From a virus, in the IMG/VR virus record IMGVR_UViG_3300036828_001403, positions 1-47,392 of that record: a stretch of 47,392 bases of DNA. The stretch is one strand, 5' to 3'. The notes below the pieces were generated by a model. The model was given only the letters and a program-made list of their open reading frames with translations. It was not told the DNA's origin and did no database searches. The position numbers and the translations under genes were made by a program. Position 1 is the first letter of the stretch. Each line of letters begins with the position of its first letter. Of this stretch, positions 31,797 to 38,925 are shown piece by piece.

Positions 31797-31838
31797 TCCC
31801 TCCCTGGGAATCTTGGATTGCTGGATTTACCCTCCAGC
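31797..31838 (-). repeat. Cassette-flanking direct repeat, copy 2
   Basis: Near-copy of 31101-31147. It overlaps the 3' end of the zinc-finger gene (Pro-Ala-Gly-Gly-stop) and includes the ribosome site of the UDG-like gene. The GCTGGA (31820-31825) / TCCAGC (31833-31838) stem is conserved. Confidence 0.65.
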
Positions 31839-32036
31839 CGGGGTTTTAGTCTTGTGATTCTTGCTGTTGCCGTTGCGCTTGACGACCGCAGAAATGTCCG
31901 CGATCAGGAAACGTGCACAACGATCGCATAATCGGATGGGTGGACGGTGTGCAAAAGTAACCTCGAGATGCGCCCGATTGTGACAATCGTGACAATATCC
32001 GAGGGTCTCGGTTTTCGAGAGCCGGCGGACCTTCAT
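31827..32036 (-). CDS. Small zinc-finger protein (69 aa)
   Basis: GYCHDCHNRAHLEVTF and IRLCDRCARFLI provide two Cys-x2-Cys pairs with adjacent His. Basic tail (KRNGNSKNHKTKTP). Start at 32036 overlaps the upstream stop by ATGA; longer frames are rejected. Probably nucleic-acid-binding. Confidence 0.6.
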   Translation of the reverse strand: MKVRRLSKTETLGYCHDCHNRAHLEVTFAHRPPIRLCDRCARFLIADISAVVKRNGNSKNHKTKTPAGG

Positions 32037-32200
32037 TTGGGCGGCGGCAGTTGTTGAATGACGATCGGTGCCGGCGGAATCGAGCCCAGTTTGTAACCCA
32101 GCACGCCGGCAATGGCGGCTGCGGCTATGACTCCTGCAATCAACACTTTCCAAAACTCAAAGCCGGCCATGGTGAGCTTGTAATGAGTGTCTGCCTTCAT
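32033..32200 (-). CDS. Small single-span membrane protein (55 aa)
   Basis: Polar N terminus (MKADTHYKLTMAGFEFWK), one span (VLIAGVIAAAAIAGVLGY), and a Pro-rich exterior tail ending LPPPK. Overlaps the zinc-finger gene by 4 bases. An internal ATG at 32170 could also serve. Unknown role. Confidence 0.5.
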   Translation of the reverse strand: MKADTHYKLTMAGFEFWKVLIAGVIAAAAIAGVLGYKLGSIPPAPIVIQQLPPPK

Positions 32201-32222
32201 GTTCTCGATATGAGCCTCGCGC

Positions 32223-32669
32223 TCATCCTCTTGGCAGAAAATCTTCGGTCAGAATCTGTTCGAGCGTCCACGGGCATTTCTCAGGCAACAGCTGCTTCCA
32301 GACGTCGTCGGCCAAGCGCATCTCAAAGCCCCCGGCATAGCGGCGCGCGTGTGGATAGGCTTTTACCAACAGGTTCTCCAGCTGACCGCGCAGGCTGGGG
32401 GATTCCTCAAGCAGGTCGGCGATTTCTTTGCGTGCTAGGAAGACAGATTTTCGCCAGCTGAATTCGCCTCGATGGCTTTCCGCGTAGCGGAATTTAAGTA
32501 AGTGCAACAGCAACCGCTCCAGTTGGCTGCGCAATTTATGTTTGTCCGACCGCGCCATTCCTTCCAGCTCCTCCGCGACGTTGTCCCAGTCCAACCATTT
32601 GGGTCGGACCTCTCGGAGCATGGCGGCTTGAGAATGGCACCATGCATAGAAGTCAGTATCGATATTCAT
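32223..32669 (-). CDS. DUF29 family protein
   Basis: 148 residues, the normal DUF29 length. DTDFYAWCHSQAAMLREV, LDWDNVAEELEGMARSDK, LLLHLLKFRY, SPSLRGQLE, AYPHARRYAG and CPWTLEQIL follow the family pattern closely. DUF29 proteins are helical, common in cyanobacteria and proteobacteria, and of unknown function. Presence in a phage accessory cassette suggests transfer from a bacterial genome. No ribosome site stands out. Confidence 0.85.
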   Translation of the reverse strand: MNIDTDFYAWCHSQAAMLREVRPKWLDWDNVAEELEGMARSDKHKLRSQLERLLLHLLKFRYAESHRGEFSWRKSVFLARKEIADLLEESPSLRGQLENLLVKAYPHARRYAGGFEMRLADDVWKQLLPEKCPWTLEQILTEDFLPRG

Positions 32670-32755
32670 TTCGCTATCTCACACCTTGAGAGCATTTAAC
32701 GAACGGACCTCATTTTGGCCTTCATTCGAGATTGGTCACCGTCCGGGCCTCAGGG

Positions 32756-32911
32756 TTAGGTGCGCGGTTCAGTCACGGTGGTCCAAACGAACCACACGAC
32801 GGTGCCGATAATCATCAGCATCTCGAAGTCGTCCAGATGGGCCGTAGGGGACAGCACGGCGTGCACCAGGAACACCACGCCGACCGCGTACAATGCTGCC
32901 AGCAGTCTCAT
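32756..32911 (-). CDS. Tiny two-span membrane protein (51 aa)
   Basis: Span 1 LLAALYAVGVVFLVHAVL, acidic turn HLDDFE, span 2 MLMIIGTVVWFVWTTV. Overlaps the next membrane gene upstream by ATGA. Could be holin-like or an accessory envelope protein. Confidence 0.5.
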   Translation of the reverse strand: MRLLAALYAVGVVFLVHAVLSPTAHLDDFEMLMIIGTVVWFVWTTVTEPRT

Positions 32912-33036
32912 ATAAGACGTCCCGAGAAAGCGATTATGACCACCATTGCGGCCAGTCCGAATCTGACCATTTCGCTATCGCCGGCCAAGCACGCATCCGC
33001 GATCCCGATGATGATCAATAGACCAAAGAATTCCAT
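32908..33036 (-). CDS. Tiny two-span membrane protein (42 aa)
   Basis: MEFFGLLIIIGIADACLAGD then MVRFGLAAMVVIIAF: two hydrophobic segments around a charged turn. AAGGAGTGAGG lies upstream on this strand. Coupled to the 51-residue membrane gene. Confidence 0.5.
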   Translation of the reverse strand: MEFFGLLIIIGIADACLAGDSEMVRFGLAAMVVIIAFSGRLI

Positions 33037-33049
33037 GTGAACTTGTTCC

Positions 33050-33235
33050 TCACTCCTTTACGGATTTGCCACTGCGCACCCGGCGCATGCGCTCGGCGCG
33101 CTCCTCCGCGGTCTTGGAACGCCAATAGGCCCGCACTTGTGCCGCCGCTGCCTGGTGTGCGCGAGGCTTTTCCCAGCGCTTGTGCACCAGCGCCTGGGCG
33201 ACCGGATCCTTTCCGGGGGTTTTCATGACCTTCAT
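33050..33235 (-). CDS. Small basic protein (61 aa)
   Basis: Arg/Lys/Ala-rich helices (AQVRAYWRSKTAEERAERMR). Two in-frame starts (33235 and four codons in). Possibly DNA-binding; first certain gene of the leftward accessory cassette. Confidence 0.5.
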   Translation of the reverse strand: MKVMKTPGKDPVAQALVHKRWEKPRAHQAAAAQVRAYWRSKTAEERAERMRRVRSGKSVKE

Positions 33236-33262
33236 ACCTCACACTACTTAATACGTATCACA

Positions 33263-33287
33263 TCAGGATTCATTCAGTCAGGATTCA
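33263..33287. repeat. Short direct repeat in accessory control region
   Basis: TCAGGATTCA at 33263-33272 and 33278-33287, period 15, with the 8-bp palindrome ATACGTAT at 33251-33258 beside it. Sits upstream of the leftward cassette; may be an operator. Confidence 0.4.
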
Positions 33288-33356
33288 CCAAAAGCGCACT
33301 TTCACGAAAATCCCCCCCGAATCTCCTCGCCTGAAACCTGGAGATCCCCGCAATCT

Positions 33357-33563
33357 TCAAAAGCCGGCTTGAAACTGTGTCAGGGAAAGTGGCCGCCCCA
33401 TCGCTGGCGCCTTCCAGGTGGTGTTCTGTCGCGCCTCGCGCCTGCGGGCCTGCCGGTCTTCAGGGGGAGTAAAAGCCTTGAGCCCGCCGGGGCGGCCAGC
33501 TCCTATCTTAGCCCACAACTCTTGACCCAACCCCCTCTGCACGCGCAAATCTTCATCAGGCAT
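33357..33563 (-). CDS. Possible small Arg-rich protein (68 aa)
   Basis: GRPGGLKAFTPPEDRQARRR resembles segments seen in small phage and bacterial proteins. No ribosome site; its start lies just before a divergent GTG start at 33569, so at most one of the two may be real. Confidence 0.4.
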   Translation of the reverse strand: MPDEDLRVQRGLGQELWAKIGAGRPGGLKAFTPPEDRQARRREARQNTTWKAPAMGRPLSLTQFQAGF

Positions 33564-33568
33564 CGACG

Positions 33569-33808
33569 GTGAAGAAAAAGCACCAGAAGAAAGGCAGCAA
33601 GAAGCGCAGCCAGCTGTCCGCCTCCGTGGCAGTGATTGCAGAGATTCTCGCCGCCTCTCTCGAACGCGATAACGCTCCCCTACTAGCCAGTGCCTGGCGC
33701 CTTAAACTCTTCGAAATTCGCGACCAACTACGCCCTCCTACTCTGGCAACGACTCCTAGCACCTCTGCCCAGACCGACCAGACCCAAGCTTCCTTCAGCA
33801 TCCCTTGA
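33569..33808 (+). CDS. Small basic protein (79 aa)
   Basis: GTG start, weak ribosome site. Poly-Lys N terminus (KKKHQKKGSKKR), amphipathic helices (VAVIAEILAASLERDNAPLL), Thr/Ser-rich tail. Its stop overlaps the next start (TGATG), supporting expression together with the membrane gene downstream. Confidence 0.5.
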   Translation: MKKKHQKKGSKKRSQLSASVAVIAEILAASLERDNAPLLASAWRLKLFEIRDQLRPPTLATTPSTSAQTDQTQASFSIP

Positions 33809-34017
33809 TGAACCTCTCTGACCTCATCGCGCTGCTCATCTACCTGGCCATCCTCGGACTGATCTTCTATCTGCTCGATTGGCTCATCGGGCAAATCCCC
33901 ATGGTTCAACCAGTCCGCGTCGTCATCCGCGCTGTCCTCGCCCTCATCCTGATTGTCGTCCTCCTCCAGGCCCTCGGCCTCCTCACCGGTCCGCTCATCC
34001 TTCCTAGAATCCGATGA
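33808..34017 (+). CDS. Two-span small membrane protein (69 aa)
   Basis: Span 1 LIALLIYLAILGLIFYLLDW, loop IGQIPMVQPVR, span 2 VIRAVLALILIVVLLQALGL. The layout resembles the Thivi_2564-type small membrane proteins of phages and bacteria. Could be a holin. One-base stop/start overlap with the preceding gene. Confidence 0.6.
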   Translation: MNLSDLIALLIYLAILGLIFYLLDWLIGQIPMVQPVRVVIRAVLALILIVVLLQALGLLTGPLILPRIR

Positions 34018-34026
34018 GTTGAATCC

Positions 34027-34335
34027 ATGCCCTTCAATTCAATAACCGGCCGCGCTGCTCTCTGTGCTCAAGGCGGTCACGCTTCCGCTCGCTACTGGCG
34101 CGCTCGTAATTGGTCCCATCAAAAAGACTCCATCCCCATGGCTCGCAAAGTGTGGCAGCGCCTGTGTCTCAGCAGGTTTATCAGTGACGTTGACGCCCGT
34201 TGCAAGTCTGCAACTGGTCTCGGGTTGAGTGAGATCGCGCAGCTGTACGACCGCGGAATACTAGATACCTGGTTGACCGAACTGACGGAGCGCGAACGCC
34301 AGGAGCGTCGCGTCAATCGTACAAAGAGGAGTTAA
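34027..34335 (+). CDS. Hypothetical basic protein (102 aa)
   Basis: Starts 9 bases after the membrane gene. The second half (LSEIAQLYDRGILDTWLTEL and RERQERRVNRTKRS) looks genuine and helical; the first 37 residues look less so, and an ATG at 34138 is an alternative. No known family. Confidence 0.45.
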   Translation: MPFNSITGRAALCAQGGHASARYWRARNWSHQKDSIPMARKVWQRLCLSRFISDVDARCKSATGLGLSEIAQLYDRGILDTWLTELTERERQERRVNRTKRS

Positions 34336-34609
34336 AATCCTCTAGAGTAATCGGAATCACTAAGTATTGAGCGCACTATTCGCCCGCGGCCACGATCGTT
34401 GGATGCCTGTTGGATATGTTGGGACACCAAGGACCCTCCGCAGCGAGCTCGACGACCTGACCCACCTGCTCGAGGCACGGGCGGCTCGTACACGCTGGCG
34501 CGCATCATCTATATGCGTGCGCGTCCCCCCGGGGTGGGGACCCCCAGCACTCGGTGTTGATGTAGCTGACCCCTTCGTACCAACTAGTTAAAAAATTTAG
34601 GTAGTACAG
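34336..34609. other. Gap before terminase region, no confident gene
   Basis: Contains a weak 62-75 codon rightward frame (TTG 34367 or ATG 34403 to 34591) without a ribosome site, and a hairpin GTCCCC (34523-34528) / GGGGAC (34536-34541). AT-rich just before 34610. Could hold the promoter for the late block. Confidence 0.4.
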
Positions 34610-34831
34610 ATGAAGACCAGGGAAGAGATGCGTCGGAAGGCGGGAGAGATGCAGATACCGTTGGTGGAGTTTTTCAGGCGGCATCTTAGTAGTGGGTATG
34701 GGGATGAGGTAGAGCAGTTGAGGTTAGTAGGTTACGTGTGTGAGGCGATGATGAGGATGGTGGAGGAGGAGTTGGTGAGTATCAAGATGCAGGGGGAGGC
34801 GGATAGTAATAATAGGGGGAGGAGTAAGTAG
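34610..34831 (+). CDS. Small helical protein ahead of terminase
   Basis: 73 residues, charged and helical (VEQLRLVGYVCEAMMRMVEE). It occupies the usual terminase small subunit position but is shorter than typical TerS and lacks an obvious helix-turn-helix. Codons are heavily G-ending as in the next gene. Confidence 0.5.
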   Translation: MKTREEMRRKAGEMQIPLVEFFRRHLSSGYGDEVEQLRLVGYVCEAMMRMVEEELVSIKMQGEADSNNRGRSK

Positions 34832-34897
34832 TTAGAGAGAGGAGAGTAGTAGGTAGGTAGTAGGAGGGAGAAGGAAGGAGATGAGGAAGAAGAGGAG
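34801..34897. other. 97-base tract without a single C; candidate packaging site
   Basis: The plus strand from 34801 to 34897 is only A, G and T, mostly A/G runs, spanning the end of the small gene, the intergenic 49 bases and the terminase start. Such strand-asymmetric DNA next to terminase might be a pac-like site or able to form unusual structures. Confidence 0.5.
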
Positions 34898-36227
34898 CAG
34901 GCAAAGGGGGAGGAGAGGAGGGCTGGTGAGGGAGAAGCCGAGGCGGGAGGCGATAGAGGAGTTGGCGGAGGAGATGAAGGCGGGAGGGGAGAAGGTACCA
35001 GGGGGAGGGACGGAGGATGAGTTCAAGGAGTGGATGCGGGTATCGGCGGAGCGGGAGCTGTGGTTTTTTTCGCGGTGGGTTTTGGGGAACGATCATTTAA
35101 GTTTGGGGACGTTTCATCGGCGGGAGGTATGTCCGTTTCTGACGGATTTCAGTAGTTCGCGGTACAAGTTGTTGTTGATACCGATGGGGTGTTTGAAGAC
35201 GACGGTAGCGAGCCGGAGTATGCCGTTGCATGCGATGGTGCAGCCGGCGGGGCGCAACATTTATATACCGGGGATGGTGGGGTCGGACATGCGGGTGCTG
35301 CTGGCGAACGAGAACAGCCAGAAGAGCAAGGAGAATCTGGATGTTTTGGCGCGGCATGCGGAGGAGAATCCGTGGCTGTACTGGCTGTGGCCGAGCGTAT
35401 TTTGGGCGTACAAGAAGGAGGCGAAGCGGTGGACGGACGAGGGGTTTGAGGTGAAGCGGAGGGCGGTGTGGGCGGAGCCGTCGGTGAAGGCGATAGGGAT
35501 GAAGACGGGGTTTATTGGGGGGTATTTCGAGATAATTGTGGGGGATGACATCGCGGCGTTGCAGGCGTCGATGGATCCGCCGCTGATGGATCGGGCGAAG
35601 AAATTTAGGCGGGCGTCGATGACGCGGCTGGCGGACAAGCGCAAGGGGATACACGTAGGGGTGGGGACGCACTGGGGGGCGGATGACGTGTACGTGGAGT
35701 GGAAGAAGGATCCGCGGGTGGACACCCTGGTGCGGTCGGTGGTGGAGTTCGACGAGGAGCGCAAGGTGGAGGTACCGCTGTGGCCGGAGAAGTATCCGCT
35801 GGATGTGATTGAGACGATGCGCAAGGGGATGGACCCGGTAGAGTTTGCGCTCTGGTACCTGAACAAGCCGGTGGCGTCGGGGTTTACGGCGCTTAGCTGG
35901 AGCGACTTGCGGGAGTACGTGCTGTCGCCGGACGGGATGGAGCTTTACTTCAACGATTCGGAGCTGGATCAGAGGATAGCGATGCGTTACCAGACCATCA
36001 GCCGCAACCTGGGGTTCGTGCTGGGGTCGGCACGGTACGATCCGATGAACGCGCGGCCGCGGCTCAAGGTGCCCAGGAACATGGACGAGGACTTCGTGCT
36101 GCATGAGCGGCTCAAGTATAACCGTTGCGAGCAGTGCGGGCTTGCGCGGGGCGAGGACGGGAGCATGACGTGCGAGCACGCTCAGCCGGGCGGGCAATAC
36201 GGCTATCGGTACCTCGGGCCGCAGTGA
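34881..36227 (+). CDS. Terminase large subunit, ATPase part
   Basis: 448 residues. LLLIPMGCLKTTVASRS (Gly103, Lys106, Thr107) is a deviant Walker A; EIIVGDDIA (Asp222/223) is Walker B; GVGTHWGADD fits the coupling motif. The packaging nuclease domain is missing and follows as a separate ORF. The C terminus has a zinc-like pattern (CEQCG and CEH). GAAGGAAGGAG precedes the ATG. Nearly every third codon position in the first two thirds is G, unlike the C-rich third positions of neighbours. Confidence 0.82.
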   Translation: MRKKRSRQRGRRGGLVREKPRREAIEELAEEMKAGGEKVPGGGTEDEFKEWMRVSAERELWFFSRWVLGNDHLSLGTFHRREVCPFLTDFSSSRYKLLLIPMGCLKTTVASRSMPLHAMVQPAGRNIYIPGMVGSDMRVLLANENSQKSKENLDVLARHAEENPWLYWLWPSVFWAYKKEAKRWTDEGFEVKRRAVWAEPSVKAIGMKTGFIGGYFEIIVGDDIAALQASMDPPLMDRAKKFRRASMTRLADKRKGIHVGVGTHWGADDVYVEWKKDPRVDTLVRSVVEFDEERKVEVPLWPEKYPLDVIETMRKGMDPVEFALWYLNKPVASGFTALSWSDLREYVLSPDGMELYFNDSELDQRIAMRYQTISRNLGFVLGSARYDPMNARPRLKVPRNMDEDFVLHERLKYNRCEQCGLARGEDGSMTCEHAQPGGQYGYRYLGPQ

Positions 36228-36234
36228 AGCTGGT

Positions 36235-36867
36235 ATGCCGCAAACCGTAAACGTGGCCAGGCTGTACAAGGTCGCCTTTGCGGACCCTGCTGGCGGACCG
36301 GTGATGGGACGCCGGCAGTCGGGATTGTCGCGGGCGGCTATTTGCGTGCTGGGCGAAGACGACCTCGAGCGGATGGTTATTCTGGACAGCTTCGCGCGGC
36401 GCATCCCGCCCGACTTGTACATCAACAAGATCTTTGAAGTGCAGGCCCGCTGGCGGCCGGCGGTGTTCGGGGTCGACGCGACCGGACCGCAGCTCGCCTT
36501 CTACCAGATCCTGCTGAAGGAGGCGCGCGAGCGCGCGGTCAAGTGGAACCCCCGGCCCATCGCGCTCAAGTTTGACAAGATCGACACCATCGAGAAGACC
36601 ATCCAGCCCATCGCCGCGGCGGGGCGGTTGCTGCGGCCGCCGGAACGCGACTGCAATGCGCTGGCCGAGGAGTGGCGTCAGTTTCCGACCGGCCAGTACC
36701 TGGACGCGATGGATTGCCTGGCGCAGTGCGTGCGGCTGATGCCGACCGTGCTGCCGGCGCACATGAAGCTTATGGGGGAAAAACAACTGCGCGATCACCT
36801 CACCCGCATGGGCTTTCGCCCCGAGCAGATCGCCGAGCGAATAGCGCAACGGGATCAATTTCGCTAA
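36235..36867 (+). CDS. Terminase large subunit, nuclease part
   Basis: 210 residues. KVAFADPAGG (Asp17), PAVFGVDATG (Asp81) and GQYLDAMDCLA (Asp157, Asp160) are the RNase H-like acids of terminase nucleases, and LKFDKIDTIEKTIQPIA matches the conserved linker to the third motif. Begins 7 bases after the ATPase ORF, in the +1 frame; its frame is open back to 36169, so a frameshift fusion is possible. Separate proteins could still assemble as one motor. Confidence 0.8.
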   Translation: MPQTVNVARLYKVAFADPAGGPVMGRRQSGLSRAAICVLGEDDLERMVILDSFARRIPPDLYINKIFEVQARWRPAVFGVDATGPQLAFYQILLKEARERAVKWNPRPIALKFDKIDTIEKTIQPIAAAGRLLRPPERDCNALAEEWRQFPTGQYLDAMDCLAQCVRLMPTVLPAHMKLMGEKQLRDHLTRMGFRPEQIAERIAQRDQFR

Positions 36868-36901
36868 GAAGTCATTCGAGGAACCCGGGAAAAACTAGCA
36901 C

Positions 36902-37495
36902 ATGGCTGAGAACGCGGGACAAGCCAGCATCATGATCGCCGACCGGGTGCGCGACCCGCACTTCATCGGCACGACCCAGCAGCAGGTCATCTCGCTCCTC
37001 TCGTACAGCCAGCAAATCGTTAACGGTGCACTGTCCGACATAGTCGGCACGACCAACCTGCCCATCCAGCCGCGCACCCTGATCTACCAGCTTTCGGGCT
37101 TCATTCCGACCGCCATGAAAGTGCTGGCAGTGACCGACGCCTCGGGCCGCGACCTCGACCCGCTGTTCGACCTGGCCACCCTCCAGGCCATCGACATGCG
37201 GTGGCCGACCTCGCTGGGGAGTGCCCCACGCTTCTGGGTCCAGGTCGGCGCCGACATCATTATTATATATCCCGGTACGGAGACCCGGCAGGCGGTGACC
37301 GTGCAGTATGGTCAATTCATCTCGGCGCTGGAAACTGCGGCGGATTCAACCACCGTTGCAATTGAAGACGACGCCTCCGTCAATGCGCTGACCGAGGTTC
37401 TCTTATTGCTCAAGGGACGCGACCTGAACGCGGTCAAGGGTGCCATGGACCGGTTTACCGTCGGCATCCAGGAACTTCTGACGGAGAAGCATTGA
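36902..37495 (+). CDS. Neck/connector-like protein (197 aa)
   Basis: Mixed helix and strand, with an N-terminal helical half (QQQVISLLSYSQQIVNGALS) and strand-rich YPGTETRQAVTVQYG. Directly upstream of another similar-sized protein and the fibre genes; likely a head-completion or tail-adaptor protein. Family not proven. Confidence 0.5.
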   Translation: MAENAGQASIMIADRVRDPHFIGTTQQQVISLLSYSQQIVNGALSDIVGTTNLPIQPRTLIYQLSGFIPTAMKVLAVTDASGRDLDPLFDLATLQAIDMRWPTSLGSAPRFWVQVGADIIIIYPGTETRQAVTVQYGQFISALETAADSTTVAIEDDASVNALTEVLLLLKGRDLNAVKGAMDRFTVGIQELLTEKH

Positions 37496-38122
37496 ATGGG
37501 GGCCCAAACGGACTGCGCCACCCTGGTGCAACTGCTCTCCAACGGGCAGGCCGACCCTACCCTGTTCAACAATTTCTACAGCGAGATCATGGCGTTGCGG
37601 GAAATCGCCCGTTTCCACACCATCGCCGTTCCCATCACTTTTACCGCGCGAACCTCCGTCGTCATTCTGCCACCGCCGGTCATCAACCTGCTGACCCTTA
37701 TATATAATGATACGGTCCTGTCGGACCTCGGGCTGCGCGAGCTCGAATCGATGAATCCCGGCTGGCGAAATACCGTAGGTTCCCCCTACGCTTTTACCCG
37801 CCAGGCCGAGAATTCGAAGCAGGTGGAGGTCTACCCGGTTCCGTATCAGACCTCGCCGCCCATCATTCCGATCCACGGTCTGCCCACCGGCCGGGACTAC
37901 ACCCCCGGCAACGGCATCGCCGTCTACATGGAAATCCGCGCCGGCGACTGCCTGCCCTATCTGGTACTTCCAGTCGCCTTGTACGTGCTCGAGCGGGAAT
38001 ACCTCCGCGAATCCGACCACATGGACCTGGCGTTCGCCGGGATGTGCAAGGAAATCGGCAAGCAGCTGCTGGCTCTGCTCGGCGACATCTTCACCGGTCC
38101 GAGGCAGGATGCCAAGTCATGA
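37496..38122 (+). CDS. Neck/connector-like protein (208 aa)
   Basis: Starts at the base after the previous stop. Helical N terminus, strand-rich core with many Pro and Tyr, and a helical C terminus (LEREYLRESDHMDLAFAGM). The pattern resembles the 340-residue protein at 11679. Probably a tail adaptor or tube-completion subunit. Confidence 0.5.
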   Translation: MGAQTDCATLVQLLSNGQADPTLFNNFYSEIMALREIARFHTIAVPITFTARTSVVILPPPVINLLTLIYNDTVLSDLGLRELESMNPGWRNTVGSPYAFTRQAENSKQVEVYPVPYQTSPPIIPIHGLPTGRDYTPGNGIAVYMEIRAGDCLPYLVLPVALYVLEREYLRESDHMDLAFAGMCKEIGKQLLALLGDIFTGPRQDAKS

Positions 38123-38925
38123 GCTTCAGATTGCGGCGCTTCTCGCAGCCGCTGGAAGGCAGGGGCCTCCATGAGCAGCTGAACCGCCTCGTTTACGACC
38201 TGGAGAACCAGTTCAACAGTATTTCCACGCCGCCCGCCGCAGCCGCAGCGGCACCCAGCGCCACCATTACCGAGATTGCCACAGGCGGAGGTGGCGGTGA
38301 GGGTGGCGGCGGGGGAGGCGGCGTCACCTCACTGACCGGCACCCTCGACGAAATAATCGTTGACGTTCCGTTCGGAGACGCCACGCTTTCGCTCGACGGT
38401 CCGCACGCCTTCACCAGTGAGACCCAGTACAGTCTGCTGCTGGGCCAGGGCAGCGCGCCCATCTCGTCGCTGGGGGTGGCCGGCAACGGCCAGATACCGA
38501 TCGGTTCCAACGGAGCCGCTCCCGTGCTGGCCACGTTGACCGCCGGCTCAGGGGTTACCATCACCAACGGCCCCGGCGTCATAACCATCGCCTCCACCGG
38601 TGGCGGAGGAGGCGGCACCGCCTTTTTCACCATCGTCACGACTGCGACCACTCCCTACACGGTAGCCGCAGGCGCCAACATCTATATACGGGGTTCAGCC
38701 ACGGCCGGGGCCAATCAAGTGGTGAATCTTCCTGCGGCGACCGGCAGTGGAGTAATCCTGATGTTCAAGAAAATGGACAGCAATCCCCACAATCTGGTGG
38801 TGACGCCGAACGGAACCAATACCATCGACACCTACGCCAGCTACACCCTGACCACCCAGTTTTCAGCCATTCAGATTCTCGATGCCGCCGCAGGGGTGTG
38901 GGACCTTGTCAATGCGAAGCCTTAA
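38119..38925 (+). CDS. Gly-rich fibre-like protein (268 aa)
   Basis: ATGA overlap with the previous gene fixes the start. A helical N-terminal segment, an Ala/Pro run, two poly-Gly hinges, and Gly/Thr/Ile repeats ([16 protein letters not shown]) typical of phage fibres. Overlaps the large fibre gene by 14 bases. Probably a fibre base or adaptor. Confidence 0.6.
   Translation: MSFRLRRFSQPLEGRGLHEQLNRLVYDLENQFNSISTPPAAAAAAPSATITEIATGGGGGEGGGGGGGVTSLTGTLDEIIVDVPFGDATLSLDGPHAFTSETQYSLLLGQGSAPISSLGVAGNGQIPIGSNGAAPVLATLTAGSGVTITNGPGVITIASTGGGGGGTAFFTIVTTATTPYTVAAGANIYIRGSATAGANQVVNLPAATGSGVILMFKKMDSNPHNLVVTPNGTNTIDTYASYTLTTQFSAIQILDAAAGVWDLVNAKP

Noticed and set aside
34367-34591. Short gene before the terminase region
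   Set aside because: TTG start, no ribosome site and a G/C hairpin inside; not supported enough to list as a gene.
35097-36428. 443-residue leftward open frame opposite terminase
   Set aside because: Produced by the G-ending codon bias of the terminase gene; Arg/Pro/His-rich composition, no ribosome site, and the plus strand has clear motifs.
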